Origin: Litchfieldella anticariensis FP35 = DSM 16096
GTDB lineage: Bacteria; Pseudomonadota; Gammaproteobacteria; Pseudomonadales; Halomonadaceae
Length of the DNA: 64,000 nucleotides
Direction of reading: 5' to 3'
Assembly (NCBI RefSeq): GCF_000409775.1
Contig: NZ_KE332393.1
Location: 66,171-130,170, forward strand
A program made the translations under genes and the position numbers. The notes under the pieces were generated by a model. That model did not search any database. It was not told where the DNA came from and saw only the letters and a list, made by a program, of their open reading frames with translations. Each line of letters begins with the position of its first letter. Within the stretch, counting starts at the first letter, position 1. Shown here piece by piece: positions 9,344 to 18,172 of this stretch.

Positions 9344-10650
9344 GAAATCCTCGGCAGCACCAGAATGGCGCGGAAATCGTTGACGTTGGTTCGTGTTGGC
9401 CCGGTGACGATCAGGTCATCGAGTTCAGCGAAGAAGCTGTAGGCATCGTTGCGCGCCAGGTAGTCGGCGGGCGACAGTCGCGCCGTCCGGGCATGTACCC
9501 AGCATTCGGGGCCAATCAAGGCGCCGGCGTTGTCCTCGGAGCCGTCGATACCATCCGTGTCGATGGCCAAGGCATAGATGCCCTCGGCCCCCTTGAGCGT
9601 CTCGAACAGTCCCAGCAGATATTCGACATTGCGACCACCACGACCGTCGCCTCGCACGGTGACGCTGGTCTCGCCGCCGGAAAGGATTAGTAACGGCCGC
9701 TCGATCTCGCCTTGGGCGACAAGTGCCATGCGCGCTTGAGCCCGGCCGAGATCACGGGCTTCCCCTTCCAGATCATCGCCGAGAACACGCACCTCGAGGC
9801 CACGACACTTGGCGCTCTCGCGGGCCGCTTGCAGAGCATCGTGGGCTCGCGCCAATACGGCCGCTTCGTCACGAGCGAAACCAGGATCATCGCGGCGTGG
9901 TGCGCTGCTATCGGCGATCAGATGCCGGCGTACACTATCGGGAATATCAATACCGTAGCGCTCGAGAATCGCCAAGGCATCCATCGGAGTCGAGTCGTCG
10001 GGCAGAGTCGGGCCGGAAGCGATCAGGGTGGGATCGTCGCCCGGCACGTCGGATATCAAGTAGGTCACCACCTGTGCCGGATGCGCGCAGGCCGCCAGAC
10101 GCCCACCCTTGATTGCCGACAGGTGACGACGCACGGTATTGATCTCGCGGATCGGTGCGCCACAGCGCAACAGGGCCTTGTTGAGGGCTTGTTTCTGATG
10201 CAGTGTCAGGCCGGGTGCCGGCAGGCTCATCAGAGCCGAACCACCTCCGGAGATCAATGCGATCACCAGATCGTCCGGCCCCAGGTCACGTACGATATCG
10301 AGCATGCGCCGGGCAGCTTGCTCACCAAGCTCATCGGGCATTGGATGCGACGCTTCAAGCACCTCGATATGTCGACAGGTTTCGCCGTGACCATAGCGGG
10401 TCACCACCAAACCGGACAACTCGGCTTGCGGATAATGTCGCTGCCAGGCCGTTTCCAAGGCATGTGCCATGGCCGCAGCAGCCTTGCCAGCGCCAACCAC
10501 CACGGTGCGCCCGGCCGGCGGCTCGGGCAAGCGGTTGGGCAGCAGGGTATCGGGATGCACAGCGGCCACCACCGTCTGGGCCAGACGCGTCAGCCACTGG
10601 CGAGTGGCTGCCTCGCTGTCGAAGGGGGCGAAGGGAGCTGGGGCATTCAT
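9340..10650 (-). CDS. ttuD: Glycerate 2-kinase, MOFRL family (TtuD-type)
   Basis: 436 residues, typical for the TtuD/GckA family often labelled hydroxypyruvate reductase. It phosphorylates D-glycerate, the product of GlxR, to 2-phosphoglycerate. Seen: [13 protein letters not shown] near residue 52, [14 protein letters not shown] at about 132-145, and the C-terminal MOFRL region with [19 protein letters not shown] (about residues 318-336) and [22 protein letters not shown] lies 7 bases before the start. The 3' end overlaps pyk by 4 bases. Part of the ureide/glyoxylate operon. Confidence 0.92.
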   Translation of the reverse strand: MNAPAPFAPFDSEAATRQWLTRLAQTVVAAVHPDTLLPNRLPEPPAGRTVVVGAGKAAAAMAHALETAWQRHYPQAELSGLVVTRYGHGETCRHIEVLEASHPMPDELGEQAARRMLDIVRDLGPDDLVIALISGGGSALMSLPAPGLTLHQKQALNKALLRCGAPIREINTVRRHLSAIKGGRLAACAHPAQVVTYLISDVPGDDPTLIASGPTLPDDSTPMDALAILERYGIDIPDSVRRHLIADSSAPRRDDPGFARDEAAVLARAHDALQAARESAKCRGLEVRVLGDDLEGEARDLGRAQARMALVAQGEIERPLLILSGGETSVTVRGDGRGGRNVEYLLGLFETLKGAEGIYALAIDTDGIDGSEDNAGALIGPECWVHARTARLSPADYLARNDAYSFFAELDDLIVTGPTRTNVNDFRAILVLPRIS

Positions 10651-10856
10651 CGATGAACTCCTTTACGAATGGCGCCACAGGCGACGGAGCGATGAGCAAA
10701 AGACCGGCGACAGAAAATGATACACACAGGGGAACCTGCCACCGGGACAAGGCCACAGGGAAAGGGCACTAGCCTCTCGCGCTGCCGCGGAAAGGGCTAA
10801 AGCGACTCATCCGTGGCGTTGGCAGGCGACGACCCGACGCCTGCCGACTCAGGGGA

Positions 10857-10884
10857 AGCCGGTCGCCTTCACATCCGACCGGCT
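10857..10884. repeat. Inverted repeat between glycerate kinase and glxR
   Basis: Arms AGCCGGTCG (10857-10865) and CGACCGGCT (10876-10884) match perfectly around a 10-base loop, in the 294-base gap after glxR. There is no T tract on either strand, so it may be an RNA stem reducing readthrough or protecting the upstream message rather than a standard terminator. The rest of the gap shows nothing recognisable beyond the ribosome-binding site of the kinase gene. Confidence 0.5.
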
Positions 10885-10944
10885 CCAGGGGGTTCGTTCA
10901 TGCGAGTCTGGTGGAGAGGACGCTTGGCGCCCCCTCCTGGCTTA

Positions 10945-11829
10945 TTAGCCGACTTCGTGACCGGCAAGCTTCTCCAGTGCACGCAGAATACCGGCGTGAT
11001 CCCAGTCCTCGCCGCCATTCGCGGCACAGGCCTGGAACAGCTGCTGGGCGTTGGCAGTGCCCGGCAGTGCCAGATTGAGGCTGCGCGCACCTTCCAGAGC
11101 CAGGTTGAGATCCTTCTGGTGCAAGCGAATGCGGAAGCCCGGGTCGAAGGTACGCTTGATCATGCGTTCGCCGTGTACGTCGAGGATTTTCGACTGCGCC
11201 AGGCCACCGAGCAGCGATTCACGCACCTTGGCCACGTCTGCGCCAGCCTTGGAGGCAAACAGCAGGCCCTCAGCCACTGCCTCGATGGTCAGGGCAACGA
11301 CGATCTGGTTGGCCACCTTGCAGGTCTGGCCATCGCCATGGCCACCGATATGGGTAATGGTCTTGCCCATCACGTCGAGAATCGGTTTGGCACGCTCGAA
11401 GCCTTGCTCGGTGGCACCGACCATGATGGTCAGGGCGGCATTGATGGCTCCGCCTTCACCGCCGGATACCGGAGCATCGACGTACTCACCACCGGCATCG
11501 GTGATGCGCTTGGCGAATTCCTGGGTCGCCAACGGGGCGATGGAACTCATGTCGATGACCAGGGTGCCGGGCTGCAAACCCTCGATCACCCCGCCTTCGC
11601 CGAACAGCACTTCTTCCACGTCAGGGGTGTCCGGCACCATGGTGATGACCACTTCGGAGGCCTCAGCCACCGCCTTGGGATTGGCCACGGCCTTGGCACC
11701 CTTGTCGGCCAGCTCGGCGGGCAGTGGCTTGCGATGCTCAACGGTGACGATCTCGTGGCCGGCATCCAGCAAATGGCCGGCCATGGGCCGGCCCATGATG
11801 CCCAGGCCGATGAAACCTATCTTGCTCAT
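10945..11829 (-). CDS. glxR: Tartronate semialdehyde reductase (2-hydroxy-3-oxopropionate reductase)
   Basis: 294 residues, normal for the beta-hydroxyacid dehydrogenase family. Reduces tartronate semialdehyde, made by Gcl, to D-glycerate with NAD(P)H. Seen: N-terminal dinucleotide motif IGFIGLGIMGRPMA (residues 4-17), the substrate motif DAPVSGGEGGA at about 117-127 and the GHGDGQTCKVANQ stretch with the catalytic lysine at about 170. GGAGAGAG lies just before the ATG. Sits between hyi and glycerate kinase in the same orientation, matching the E. coli gcl-hyi-glxR order. Confidence 0.95.
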   Translation of the reverse strand: MSKIGFIGLGIMGRPMAGHLLDAGHEIVTVEHRKPLPAELADKGAKAVANPKAVAEASEVVITMVPDTPDVEEVLFGEGGVIEGLQPGTLVIDMSSIAPLATQEFAKRITDAGGEYVDAPVSGGEGGAINAALTIMVGATEQGFERAKPILDVMGKTITHIGGHGDGQTCKVANQIVVALTIEAVAEGLLFASKAGADVAKVRESLLGGLAQSKILDVHGERMIKRTFDPGFRIRLHQKDLNLALEGARSLNLALPGTANAQQLFQACAANGGEDWDHAGILRALEKLAGHEVG

Positions 11830-11880
11830 GATCTCTCTCCTTCTCGAACTGTCATGGTCATGGTGATTTCTGACTTAGCG

Positions 11881-11890
11881 TTCATTTCCA
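11881..11890. promoter_or_regulatory. Possible IclR-type half site upstream of glxR
   Basis: The minus strand reads TGGAAATGAA, a left half site of the IclR-type palindrome TGGAAATNATTTCCA, about 50 bases before glxR. The right half is not conserved, so this is only a weak candidate next to the full sites at gcl and allE. Confidence 0.25.
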
Positions 11891-12017
11891 AACACCCGAT
11901 GAGATGAGCGTCAAGGCAAAGCGAAGCGAGGGTCATTTGCCAGGGATGGGGTCACAGTGCCCTCGCGTAGGCTTGCCGCCGGAACAGCTCATCGCTTGCC
12001 GAGCGCCGTACGTCCTG

Positions 12018-12794
12018 TCAGCGCACGCCATCCAACCAGCCTAGCCCTTCGCGGGTGGTGGTCTTGGGCTTGTATTCGCAACCGACCCAACCGTCATAGC
12101 CGAGGCGATCGAGATGGGCGAACAGGAACGGGTAGTTGATCTCACCGGTGCCTGGCTCATGACGTCCCGGGTTGTCGGCGATCTGCACATGGGCAATGCG
12201 CGCCAGATGCTTCTCGATCGTCGGGGCCAGATCCCCTTCCATGATCTGCATGTGATAAACGTCGTACTGCAGCTTCAGGTTGTCACTGCCTACGGCATCG
12301 AATAGTGCCAGCGCTTGCTCGGTACGATTGAGAAAGAAGCCGGGAATGTCGCGGATATTGATCGGCTCGGCGAGCAGCAGGATGTTTTCATGCGACAGCT
12401 TGTCGGCAGCGAAACGCAGGTTGTCGATCAAGGTTTCGCGGGCCTGGTCGTGGCTGACGCCCTCCGGCTGGATGCCTGCCAGGCAGTTGACCTGCTTGCA
12501 GCCCAGCACGGTGGCATATTCGATAGCCTGATCGACTCCCTCACGGAATTCGCTGACCCGCCCCGGGTGACAGGCAATGCCACGCTCTCCAGCCCCCCAA
12601 TCACCAGCCGGCAGGTTGTGCAGCACTTGTGTCAGACCATGAGCGTCAAGTCGATCCTTGAGCTCTTCCGGCCGATAGTCGTAAGGAAAGAGGTATTCGA
12701 CACCGGTGAAGCTAGCCTCCGCAGCGGCCTGGAAGCGGTCGAGAAACGCCTCTTCGGTGAACAGCATGCTGAGATTGGCGGCAAATTTAGGCAT
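12018..12794 (-). CDS. hyi: Hydroxypyruvate isomerase
   Basis: 258 residues, same length as E. coli Hyi. Interconverts hydroxypyruvate and tartronate semialdehyde in the glyoxylate-to-glycerate route. It is a xylose-isomerase-like TIM barrel: N-terminal KFAANLSMLFTE, LLAEPINIRDIPGFFL at about 140-155 with a metal-binding glutamate, QYDVYHMQIMEGD at about 176-188, ADNPGRHEPGTGEINY at about 206-221 and the late VGCEYKP. Immediately follows gcl by 48 bases on the minus strand, so very likely cotranscribed with it. Confidence 0.95.
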   Translation of the reverse strand: MPKFAANLSMLFTEEAFLDRFQAAAEASFTGVEYLFPYDYRPEELKDRLDAHGLTQVLHNLPAGDWGAGERGIACHPGRVSEFREGVDQAIEYATVLGCKQVNCLAGIQPEGVSHDQARETLIDNLRFAADKLSHENILLLAEPINIRDIPGFFLNRTEQALALFDAVGSDNLKLQYDVYHMQIMEGDLAPTIEKHLARIAHVQIADNPGRHEPGTGEINYPFLFAHLDRLGYDGWVGCEYKPKTTTREGLGWLDGVR

Positions 12795-12842
12795 GGTCCG
12801 CTCCTTGTCGTGTTGCTTGTCTTTTGCTCATGTGGCCTTTTG

Positions 12843-14618
12843 TCAGGTCAACGACGCAATCGAGGTCGGTGCATCGGTAACGTTCTCGGCCAGTTCCTCG
12901 AACTCGTTGACGCCGTCGAGGTCGGTGCCCATCGAGATATTGGTGACACGCTCGAGAATGATCTCGACCACTACTGGCACCTGGTGCTCGCGCATCAACT
13001 CGCGTGCTTCACCGAAAGCAGCCGCGATGTCCTCAGGCCGCGTGACACGCAACGCCTTGCAACCCAGCCCTTCCACTACCGAGACATGGTCGACACCGTA
13101 CTCATTGATTTCCGGGCAGTTGATGTTCTCGAATGAGAGCTGCACGCAGTAGTCCATATCAAAACCGCGTTGGGCCTGGCGAATCAGCCCCAAGTAAGAG
13201 TTGTTCACCAGTACATGTAAGTATGGCAGCTTGAACTGAGCGCCGGCGGCCAATTCCTCGACCATGAACTGGAAGTCGTAGTCACCGGACAGCGCCACAA
13301 TCTCGGCATCCGGGTCGGCCTTGCGTACCCCCAACGCCGCCGGAATCGTCCAACCAAGAGGCCCCGCCTGGCCACAGTTGATCCAGTGGCGTGGATGGTA
13401 GACGTGCAGGAACTGTGCGCCGGCGATCTGCGACAAGCCAATGGTGCTGACGTAGCGGGTATTTCTGCCGAACGCCTTGTTCATCTCCTCGTAAACACGC
13501 TGCGGCTTGACCGGCTTGTTGTCGAAGTGGGTCTTGCGCAGCAGGGTGCGCTTGCGTTCTCTGCATTCCTCGACCCAGGCACTGCGATCCTTGAGCCGCC
13601 CATCGGCTTTCCACGCCTTGGCCACCTCGACGAACAACGACAGTGCCGCCCCGGCATCGGAAACGATGCCGTAGTCGGGGCCGAACACGCGCCCGATCTG
13701 GGTCGGCTCGATATCGACATGAACGAACTTGCGGCCCTTGGTATAGGTCTCCACCGAGCCGGTATGACGGTTGGCCCAGCGATTACCGATACCCAGCACG
13801 AAGTCCGAGGCCAGCATCGTCGCGTTGCCGTAACGATGCGAGGTCTGCAAACCGACCATACCGGCCATCAGCGGATGATCGTCGGGGATGGTGCCCCAAC
13901 CCATTAAAGTGGGGATGACCGGCACGCCAGTGATCTCGGCGAATTCGGTCAGCAACTCGCTGGCATCGGCATTGATGATCCCTCCACCGGCGACGATCAA
14001 TGGCTTGTCGGCGGCATTGAGCATGTCCAGCGCTTTCTCGATTTGCGCTCGACTTGCCGCTGGCTTGTAGGCCGGCAGCGGCTCGTAGGTGTCCGGATCG
14101 AACTCGATTTCACTGAGCTGCACGTCGAGCGGCAAGTCGATCAATACCGGCCCGGGGCGGCTCGAGCGCATCAGGTGGAAAGCCTGCTGGAAGGCACGCG
14201 GCACCTGGGCCGGCTCCAGCACGGTGACGGCCCACTTGGTGACCGGGCCAGCGATGGCCTGGATATCCACCGCCTGGAAGTCTTCCTTGTGCAGGCGCGC
14301 ACGCGGCGCCTGACCGGTGATGCACAGGATCGGGATGGAATCGCCGGAGGCAGAATAGAGCCCGGTGATCATATCGGTTCCGGCGGGGCCGGAAGTGCCG
14401 ATGCATACTCCGATATTGCCAGCCTTGGTGCGTGTATACCCTTCGGCCATGTGTGAAGCGCCCTCGACGTGGCGCGCCAGCACGTGATCGACACCGCCGA
14501 CTTTGCGCATAGCGGCATAGAAGGGATTGATGGCGGCGCCAGGCACGCCGAAGGCGACATCGATGCCCTCTTTCTTCAGGACGTGAACGGCGGCTTCTGC
14601 TGCGGTCATTCTGGCCAC
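12843..14618 (-). CDS. gcl: Glyoxylate carboligase (tartronate-semialdehyde synthase)
   Basis: 591 residues, nearly collinear with E. coli Gcl. A thiamine-diphosphate and FAD enzyme that condenses two glyoxylate molecules to tartronate semialdehyde with CO2 release. Seen: [15 protein letters not shown] near residues 25-39, [30 protein letters not shown], and the ThDP motif [16 protein letters not shown] with [10 protein letters not shown]. The start is GTG at 14618, supported by GAGGAGG 7 bases upstream and by an N terminus (MARMTAAEA) matching the E. coli protein. Its promoter region carries both recurrent operator types of this island. Confidence 0.97.
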   Translation of the reverse strand: MARMTAAEAAVHVLKKEGIDVAFGVPGAAINPFYAAMRKVGGVDHVLARHVEGASHMAEGYTRTKAGNIGVCIGTSGPAGTDMITGLYSASGDSIPILCITGQAPRARLHKEDFQAVDIQAIAGPVTKWAVTVLEPAQVPRAFQQAFHLMRSSRPGPVLIDLPLDVQLSEIEFDPDTYEPLPAYKPAASRAQIEKALDMLNAADKPLIVAGGGIINADASELLTEFAEITGVPVIPTLMGWGTIPDDHPLMAGMVGLQTSHRYGNATMLASDFVLGIGNRWANRHTGSVETYTKGRKFVHVDIEPTQIGRVFGPDYGIVSDAGAALSLFVEVAKAWKADGRLKDRSAWVEECRERKRTLLRKTHFDNKPVKPQRVYEEMNKAFGRNTRYVSTIGLSQIAGAQFLHVYHPRHWINCGQAGPLGWTIPAALGVRKADPDAEIVALSGDYDFQFMVEELAAGAQFKLPYLHVLVNNSYLGLIRQAQRGFDMDYCVQLSFENINCPEINEYGVDHVSVVEGLGCKALRVTRPEDIAAAFGEARELMREHQVPVVVEIILERVTNISMGTDLDGVNEFEELAENVTDAPTSIASLT

Positions 14619-14651
14619 GACGATACCTCCTCGGTGACGTGATCATTATTC

Positions 14652-14661
14652 TTGTATCCAA
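14652..14661. promoter_or_regulatory. TTGTATACAA-like operator upstream of gcl
   Basis: TTGTATCCAA, nine of ten bases matching the recurrent palindrome TTGTATACAA of this island, 33 bases before the gcl start. Proposed site for the neighbouring GntR/FCD regulator (30710-31468); assignment is inferred from recurrence only beside purine-ureide genes. Confidence 0.5.
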
Positions 14662-14696
14662 AACTAGGCCGCTCACAGCAAGCTGTCAATATTTTA

Positions 14697-14711
14697 TGGA
14701 AAATATTTCCA
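14697..14711. promoter_or_regulatory. IclR/AllR-type operator in the gcl promoter region
   Basis: TGGAAAATATTTCCA is a near-perfect palindrome (TGGAAA-N3-TTTCCA) and agrees with the IclR consensus TGGAAATNATTTCCA at all arm positions except one. It lies about 80 bases upstream of gcl. The AllR-like regulator at 33961-34809 is the obvious candidate to bind it. Confidence 0.65.
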
Positions 14712-14826
14712 ATAACAAAATCGAATACACGAAACCACCTCCCTTTTCAGTGAGATAGCCGCGCAAGGGCAGGTGAAGCGGGATGACAACGCTTTGTCAC
14801 AAGGAGCGTTCAACACTCAGCAACGC

Positions 14827-14854
14827 CAAAAGGCCAACAGCGATACTGTTGGCC
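14827..14854 (-). terminator. Rho-independent terminator after allA
   Basis: On the minus strand GGCCAACAG pairs with CTGTTGGCC across a 5-base loop (14832-14854) and is followed by TTTT. It lies about 45 bases after the allA stop, separating allA from the gcl promoter, so gcl has its own transcription start. Confidence 0.75.
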
Positions 14855-14899
14855 AGATAGAAGAAAGAGCTTATGGAAATATCGGCAGACGCCGTCGGT

Positions 14900-15388
14900 T
14901 CAGTCCAGCGTGACTCGCACGTTGAGCGGGTACTCGTCGCAGTTGCTGCCCCGGCCACCGCGATCGACGACCAGGAACTCACCTTCACGCTCGAGCACCG
15001 ACTGGATGGCATGCCAGGTACCAGCGCGATAGTTCACGCCCTGGCGGCCATCGGTGACGAAGGCACGCACATCGTTTGTATCTATTTCATCCCCCGGTGG
15101 TGCGACGACCACCAGGAAGCGCTCTTCGTGCAATGGCATGAACGCTTGACTACCCTGCGGGTGGCGCTCGAGAAAGTCGAGTTCTAGTGGCACATCGACC
15201 GGCTGGCTGACGAAGATGCTGATCAGTGCTCGCGCTTCCTCGCCTAGGGTCTCGACCTTGGCCAGGTCGTGGTAACGCCGGGTCCGCCCGGCGTTGATCG
15301 GGAAGTAATCGGCGCCGCGCGTATCGATCACGTCACCAAAAGGCGCGAAGGCCTCCGGCGTCAGCGGCTCGGCTTTCAATTCCAACAT
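14900..15388 (-). CDS. allA: Ureidoglycolate lyase
   Basis: 162 residues with the ATG at 15388 (MLELKAEPLTPEAF), matching the usual length of AllA; a longer frame upstream has no family support. Cleaves (S)-ureidoglycolate to glyoxylate and urea. Seen: FAPFGDVIDTRG near residue 16, NAGRTRRYHDLA, the cupin-like core with FMPLHEERFLVVVAPPGD and YRAGTWHAIQSVL, and the family tail. Lies downstream of allE on the same strand and is followed by its own terminator. Its product feeds glyoxylate to Gcl. Confidence 0.93.
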   Translation of the reverse strand: MLELKAEPLTPEAFAPFGDVIDTRGADYFPINAGRTRRYHDLAKVETLGEEARALISIFVSQPVDVPLELDFLERHPQGSQAFMPLHEERFLVVVAPPGDEIDTNDVRAFVTDGRQGVNYRAGTWHAIQSVLEREGEFLVVDRGGRGSNCDEYPLNVRVTLD

Positions 15389-15488
15389 GTCGTTGTCCTT
15401 CAGCAGGCCTATTGCCATTGCCTCAGCGGTGGGGCTGATTCGGGAGCAGGTCTGCGAGGAGGCGCTGTGAACCCATCCCTGGGCGCTA

Positions 15489-15510
15489 CCGATGCCATCC
15501 ATGGCATCGG
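15489..15510. repeat. Perfect inverted repeat between allE and allA
   Basis: CCGATGCCAT (15489-15498) and ATGGCATCGG (15501-15510) are perfect complements separated by two bases, in the 168-base gap between allE and allA. No T tract follows. It could form an intercistronic RNA stem tuning allA expression, or be a binding palindrome; no known consensus was recognised. Confidence 0.4.
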
Positions 15511-15556
15511 ACCTCCTCTTCGGCCTGCCCCCGATACCCCTGGCGGCGCCGTTCTT

Positions 15557-16390
15557 TCAGCGGGCGCCCAGACGCAGAGCCGCATGGCGGTTGACATCTT
15601 TATACAGCAGATAGCGGAACGGTCCCGGGCCACCGGCGTAGCAAGCCTGCGGGCAGAAAGCGCGCAGCCACATGAAGTCACCGGCTTCCACTTCGACCCA
15701 ATCCTGGTTGAGGTGGTAAACCGCCTTGCCTTCCAGCACGTACAAGCCGTGTTCCATGACGTGTGTCTCGTCGAACGGAATCACCCCGCCGGGCTGGAAG
15801 GTGACGATGTTAACGTGCATGTCATGTCGTACATCCTGCGGATCGACGAAGCGTGTGGTAGCCCAGCGCTCTTCTGTGTCCGGCATGGGGGTGGGCTCGA
15901 TATCGTTCTCGTTGGTGACGAAGGCCTCTGGCACCTCGATCCCTTCGACGAACTCGTAGGCCTTGCGCACCCAGTGGAAGCGCACCGGGGCGTCCGACTC
16001 ATTATGCACCTGCCAGTGGCTGCCCGGCGGAATGAAGGCATAGCCGCCCGGCAGCATGTGGTGGCGTTCACCGGCCAGCGTCAGGGAGAGCTCGCCTTCG
16101 ACCACGAACAGCACGCCTTCTGCCGCGGGGTCGAGTTCCGGCTTCTCGCTACCACCACCCGGCGATATCTCGACGATGTACTGCGAGAAGGTCTCGGCGA
16201 AGCCGGACAACGGGCGGGCCAGCACCCACAAACGGGTCTTGTCCCAGAACGGCAGGTTGCTGGTCACGATATCGCGCAACACACCTTTGGGGATCACCGC
16301 ATAGGCCTCGGTGAATACCGCGCGATCCGACAACAGTTGGGTTTGAGGGGGGTGCCCACCCTGGGGTGCATAGTAGTTTCGGCTGGCCAT
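15557..16390 (-). CDS. allE: (S)-ureidoglycine aminohydrolase, bicupin
   Basis: About 277 residues. Two cupin domains are visible: the N-terminal one with PGGYAFIPPGSHWQVHNES and the C-terminal one with ETHVMEHGLYVLEGKAVYHL, whose Glu-His-His set fits the manganese site of AllE, and YEVEAGDF-like end. Hydrolyses (S)-ureidoglycine to (S)-ureidoglycolate and ammonia, the substrate of AllA downstream. Two adjacent ATGs exist at 16393 and 16390; AAGGA is better spaced for the latter, and a further upstream pair at 16408 lacks a good site. The promoter carries both recurrent operator types. Confidence 0.9.
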   Translation of the reverse strand: MASRNYYAPQGGHPPQTQLLSDRAVFTEAYAVIPKGVLRDIVTSNLPFWDKTRLWVLARPLSGFAETFSQYIVEISPGGGSEKPELDPAAEGVLFVVEGELSLTLAGERHHMLPGGYAFIPPGSHWQVHNESDAPVRFHWVRKAYEFVEGIEVPEAFVTNENDIEPTPMPDTEERWATTRFVDPQDVRHDMHVNIVTFQPGGVIPFDETHVMEHGLYVLEGKAVYHLNQDWVEVEAGDFMWLRAFCPQACYAGGPGPFRYLLYKDVNRHAALRLGAR

Positions 16391-16422
16391 CATTCGTCCT
16401 TTCATCAAGCTTCTTATAAATA

Positions 16423-16437
16423 TGGAATCTATTTTCA
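16423..16437. promoter_or_regulatory. IclR/AllR-type operator upstream of allE
   Basis: TGGAATCTATTTTCA keeps the TGGAA and ATTT..CA positions of the IclR consensus TGGAAATNATTTCCA. It sits about 33 bases before the allE start, a position suited to repression. Weaker than the gcl site but in the same functional setting. Confidence 0.45.
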
Positions 16438-16478
16438 GATTAGCTTCCGATCAGCAGCAAAGCAAGCTCACGAACATA

Positions 16479-16488
16479 TCGTATACAA
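16479..16488. promoter_or_regulatory. TTGTATACAA-like operator upstream of allE
   Basis: TCGTATACAA, nine of ten matches to the recurrent palindrome, about 90 bases upstream of allE. Together with the IclR-type site at 16423 it repeats the two-operator arrangement seen at gcl. Confidence 0.5.
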
Positions 16489-16539
16489 AAACTCATAAAA
16501 ATGAATCCACCCGTAGCCTAAAGCATAGGATAGGAGATA

Positions 16540-16800
16540 GAGGATGGGCGAGCCCGCTCCACATCCCCCGGAATGCGGGACGGACTCATCGGTTTCAAGG
16601 AAGTGCTGAATGAACCGACGAGCATGCTCAAGCGCAAGGCGCACGGAGCACAGAACCGAGCGCAGCGACAAACATCCGAAGGATGGCCCCGAAGGGGCGA
16701 GAAACCGCAGGTTTCGAGTCAACCGGAGCCTATGGGGTATAGGTGAGGCTTCCGAGCACCGCGCAACGCAGCGATTGAGCGGCGCAGACATTTATTCAGT
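16540..16800. repeat. Cluster of short hairpins, likely structured intergenic repeat
   Basis: This noncoding block contains, in order: a 10-base stem with one mismatch (16585-16594 with 16612-16621), the palindrome GAGCATGCTC (16620-16629), then three back-to-back perfect hairpins with three-base loops: CATCC-GAA-GGATG (16673-16685), GCCCC-GAA-GGGGC (16686-16698) and GAAACC-GCA-GGTTTC (16701-16715), then CCTAT-N5-ATAGG (16729-16743). All three triloops are closed by C and G with a GNA loop, a very stable DNA mini-hairpin type. Open frames across it have no family resemblance. It lies between the ABC ATPase end and the allE promoter; it resembles a REP/MITE-like repeat unit, though only one copy is seen in the window. 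Confidence 0.6.
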
Positions 16801-16806
16801 GTTTCC

Positions 16807-17535
16807 TTAAAGTACTGCCGAGATAAACTGCTTTAGTTCAGGAGTGCTGGGATGGTTAAACAGCGTCTTGGGATCGCCCTGTTCGTGAATGCGCCCGTGA
16901 TGCATGAAGACGACTCGATCGGCCACGTCGTGCGCGAACTTCATCTCGTGGGTCACCAGGATCAGGGTCATGCCCTCCTCGGCGAGGGCTTCCAGCACAC
17001 GGAGCACCTCACCTACCAGTTCCGGGTCCAGTGCCGAGGTGACTTCGTCACACAGCAAGACCTTGGGCTTCATGGCCAAGGCCCGGGCGATGGCGACACG
17101 CTGCTGCTGGCCACCGGAAAGCTGCGCAGGGTAAGCGTCGAACTTCTCCAACATGCCGACCTTGTCGAGCACTTCCCGGGCCACGCGCGCTGCCTCCAGC
17201 TTGTCCACGCCACGCACGACGACAGGCGCCAGCATCACGTTCTCCCCCACGGTCTTGTGGGGGAACAGGTTGAAACTCTGGAAGACCATACCGACATTGC
17301 GGCTCAGGTCGCTTGGCGCCATGGCATCGGCATCGAGTCGCTGGCCCGCGATTTCGATATCGCCACCATCATGCTGTTCGAGCTGGTTCAGACAACGCAG
17401 CAACGTGCTCTTGCCTGAGCCACTGCGTCCGATAATGGCGACCACCTCGCCGGGAGCAACGTCCAGGTCGACCCCTTTGAGCACTTCCAGGTCACCGAAG
17501 GATTTATGCAGGTCCTTAACGCATACCAGCGTCAT
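16807..17535 (-). CDS. Polar amino acid-type ABC transporter, ATP-binding protein
   Basis: 242 residues, standard for the GlnQ/HisP family. Energises import through the two permeases encoded upstream. Seen: Walker A GRSGSGKSTLL at about 36-46, Q-loop at MVFQSFNLFPHKT, signature LSGGQQQRVAIARALA at about 138-153, Walker B VLLCDEVTSALDP and the switch histidine in ILVTHEM. Last gene of a four-gene operon; its start overlaps the upstream permease by 20 bases. The substrate cannot be read from the sequence. Confidence 0.92.
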   Translation of the reverse strand: MTLVCVKDLHKSFGDLEVLKGVDLDVAPGEVVAIIGRSGSGKSTLLRCLNQLEQHDGGDIEIAGQRLDADAMAPSDLSRNVGMVFQSFNLFPHKTVGENVMLAPVVVRGVDKLEAARVAREVLDKVGMLEKFDAYPAQLSGGQQQRVAIARALAMKPKVLLCDEVTSALDPELVGEVLRVLEALAEEGMTLILVTHEMKFAHDVADRVVFMHHGRIHEQGDPKTLFNHPSTPELKQFISAVL

Positions 17536-18172
17536 AGAGGCGTCTCTCCAGGTAGCGTGAATAGCGGGAAAGGGGATAGCACAGTGCGAAATAGATCAGG
17601 GCCACCAGCGCGAAGATGGTGAAGGGGGCGAACGTGGCGTTGTTGAGCATGGTCCCGGCCTTGGTCAACTCGACGAAGCCGATCACCGATGCCAGCGCCG
17701 TGCCCTTGATAACCTGCACCGAGAAGCCAACCGTGGGTGGTACCGACAGCCGCAACGCCTGAGGCAGAATCACATGACGCATCGTCTGCAGATAATCCAT
17801 CCCCAGAACGCGGGAGGCATGCCACTGACCTCGCGGAACCGCCTCGAGACAGCCCCGCCAGATGTCACAGAGAAAAGCGCTGGTGAACAGCGTCAGCGCG
17901 ATGGAGGCGGCAGCCCAGGCCGAAACATTGAATCCCAGAGCCGCGGTACCGAAGTAGGCCAGAAACAGTTGCATCAGCAAGGGCGTGCCCTGGAAGACGT
18001 CCACGTAAATACCGATCATGACCTTTAGCAATCTGTTGCCGGACAGTCGCAGTACGGTGAACAGCAAGCCAAGCGATGCGCCACCGATGAAGGCGATCAG
18101 CGACAATACAATAGTCCAGCGGGCCGCCAGCAGCAGGTTGCGCACGATATCCCATAGCGTGAACTCGATCAT
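17516..18172 (-). CDS. ABC transporter permease, polar amino acid family (second)
   Basis: 218 residues with five predicted hydrophobic segments, the first at about 14-36. The EAA loop EAVPRGQWHASRVLGM is at about 109-124, the contact point for the ATPase. It pairs with the other permease at 18169-18858 to form a heterodimeric channel. The start overlaps that gene by 4 bases, and its end overlaps the ATPase gene. Family is clear; the transported compound is unknown. Confidence 0.9.
   Translation of the reverse strand: MIEFTLWDIVRNLLLAARWTIVLSLIAFIGGASLGLLFTVLRLSGNRLLKVMIGIYVDVFQGTPLLMQLFLAYFGTAALGFNVSAWAAASIALTLFTSAFLCDIWRGCLEAVPRGQWHASRVLGMDYLQTMRHVILPQALRLSVPPTVGFSVQVIKGTALASVIGFVELTKAGTMLNNATFAPFTIFALVALIYFALCYPLSRYSRYLERRLYDAGMR

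Noticed and set aside
16468-16791. 107-codon open frame on the minus strand across the hairpin cluster
   Set aside because: Composition is explained by the repeated hairpins; no protein family features.
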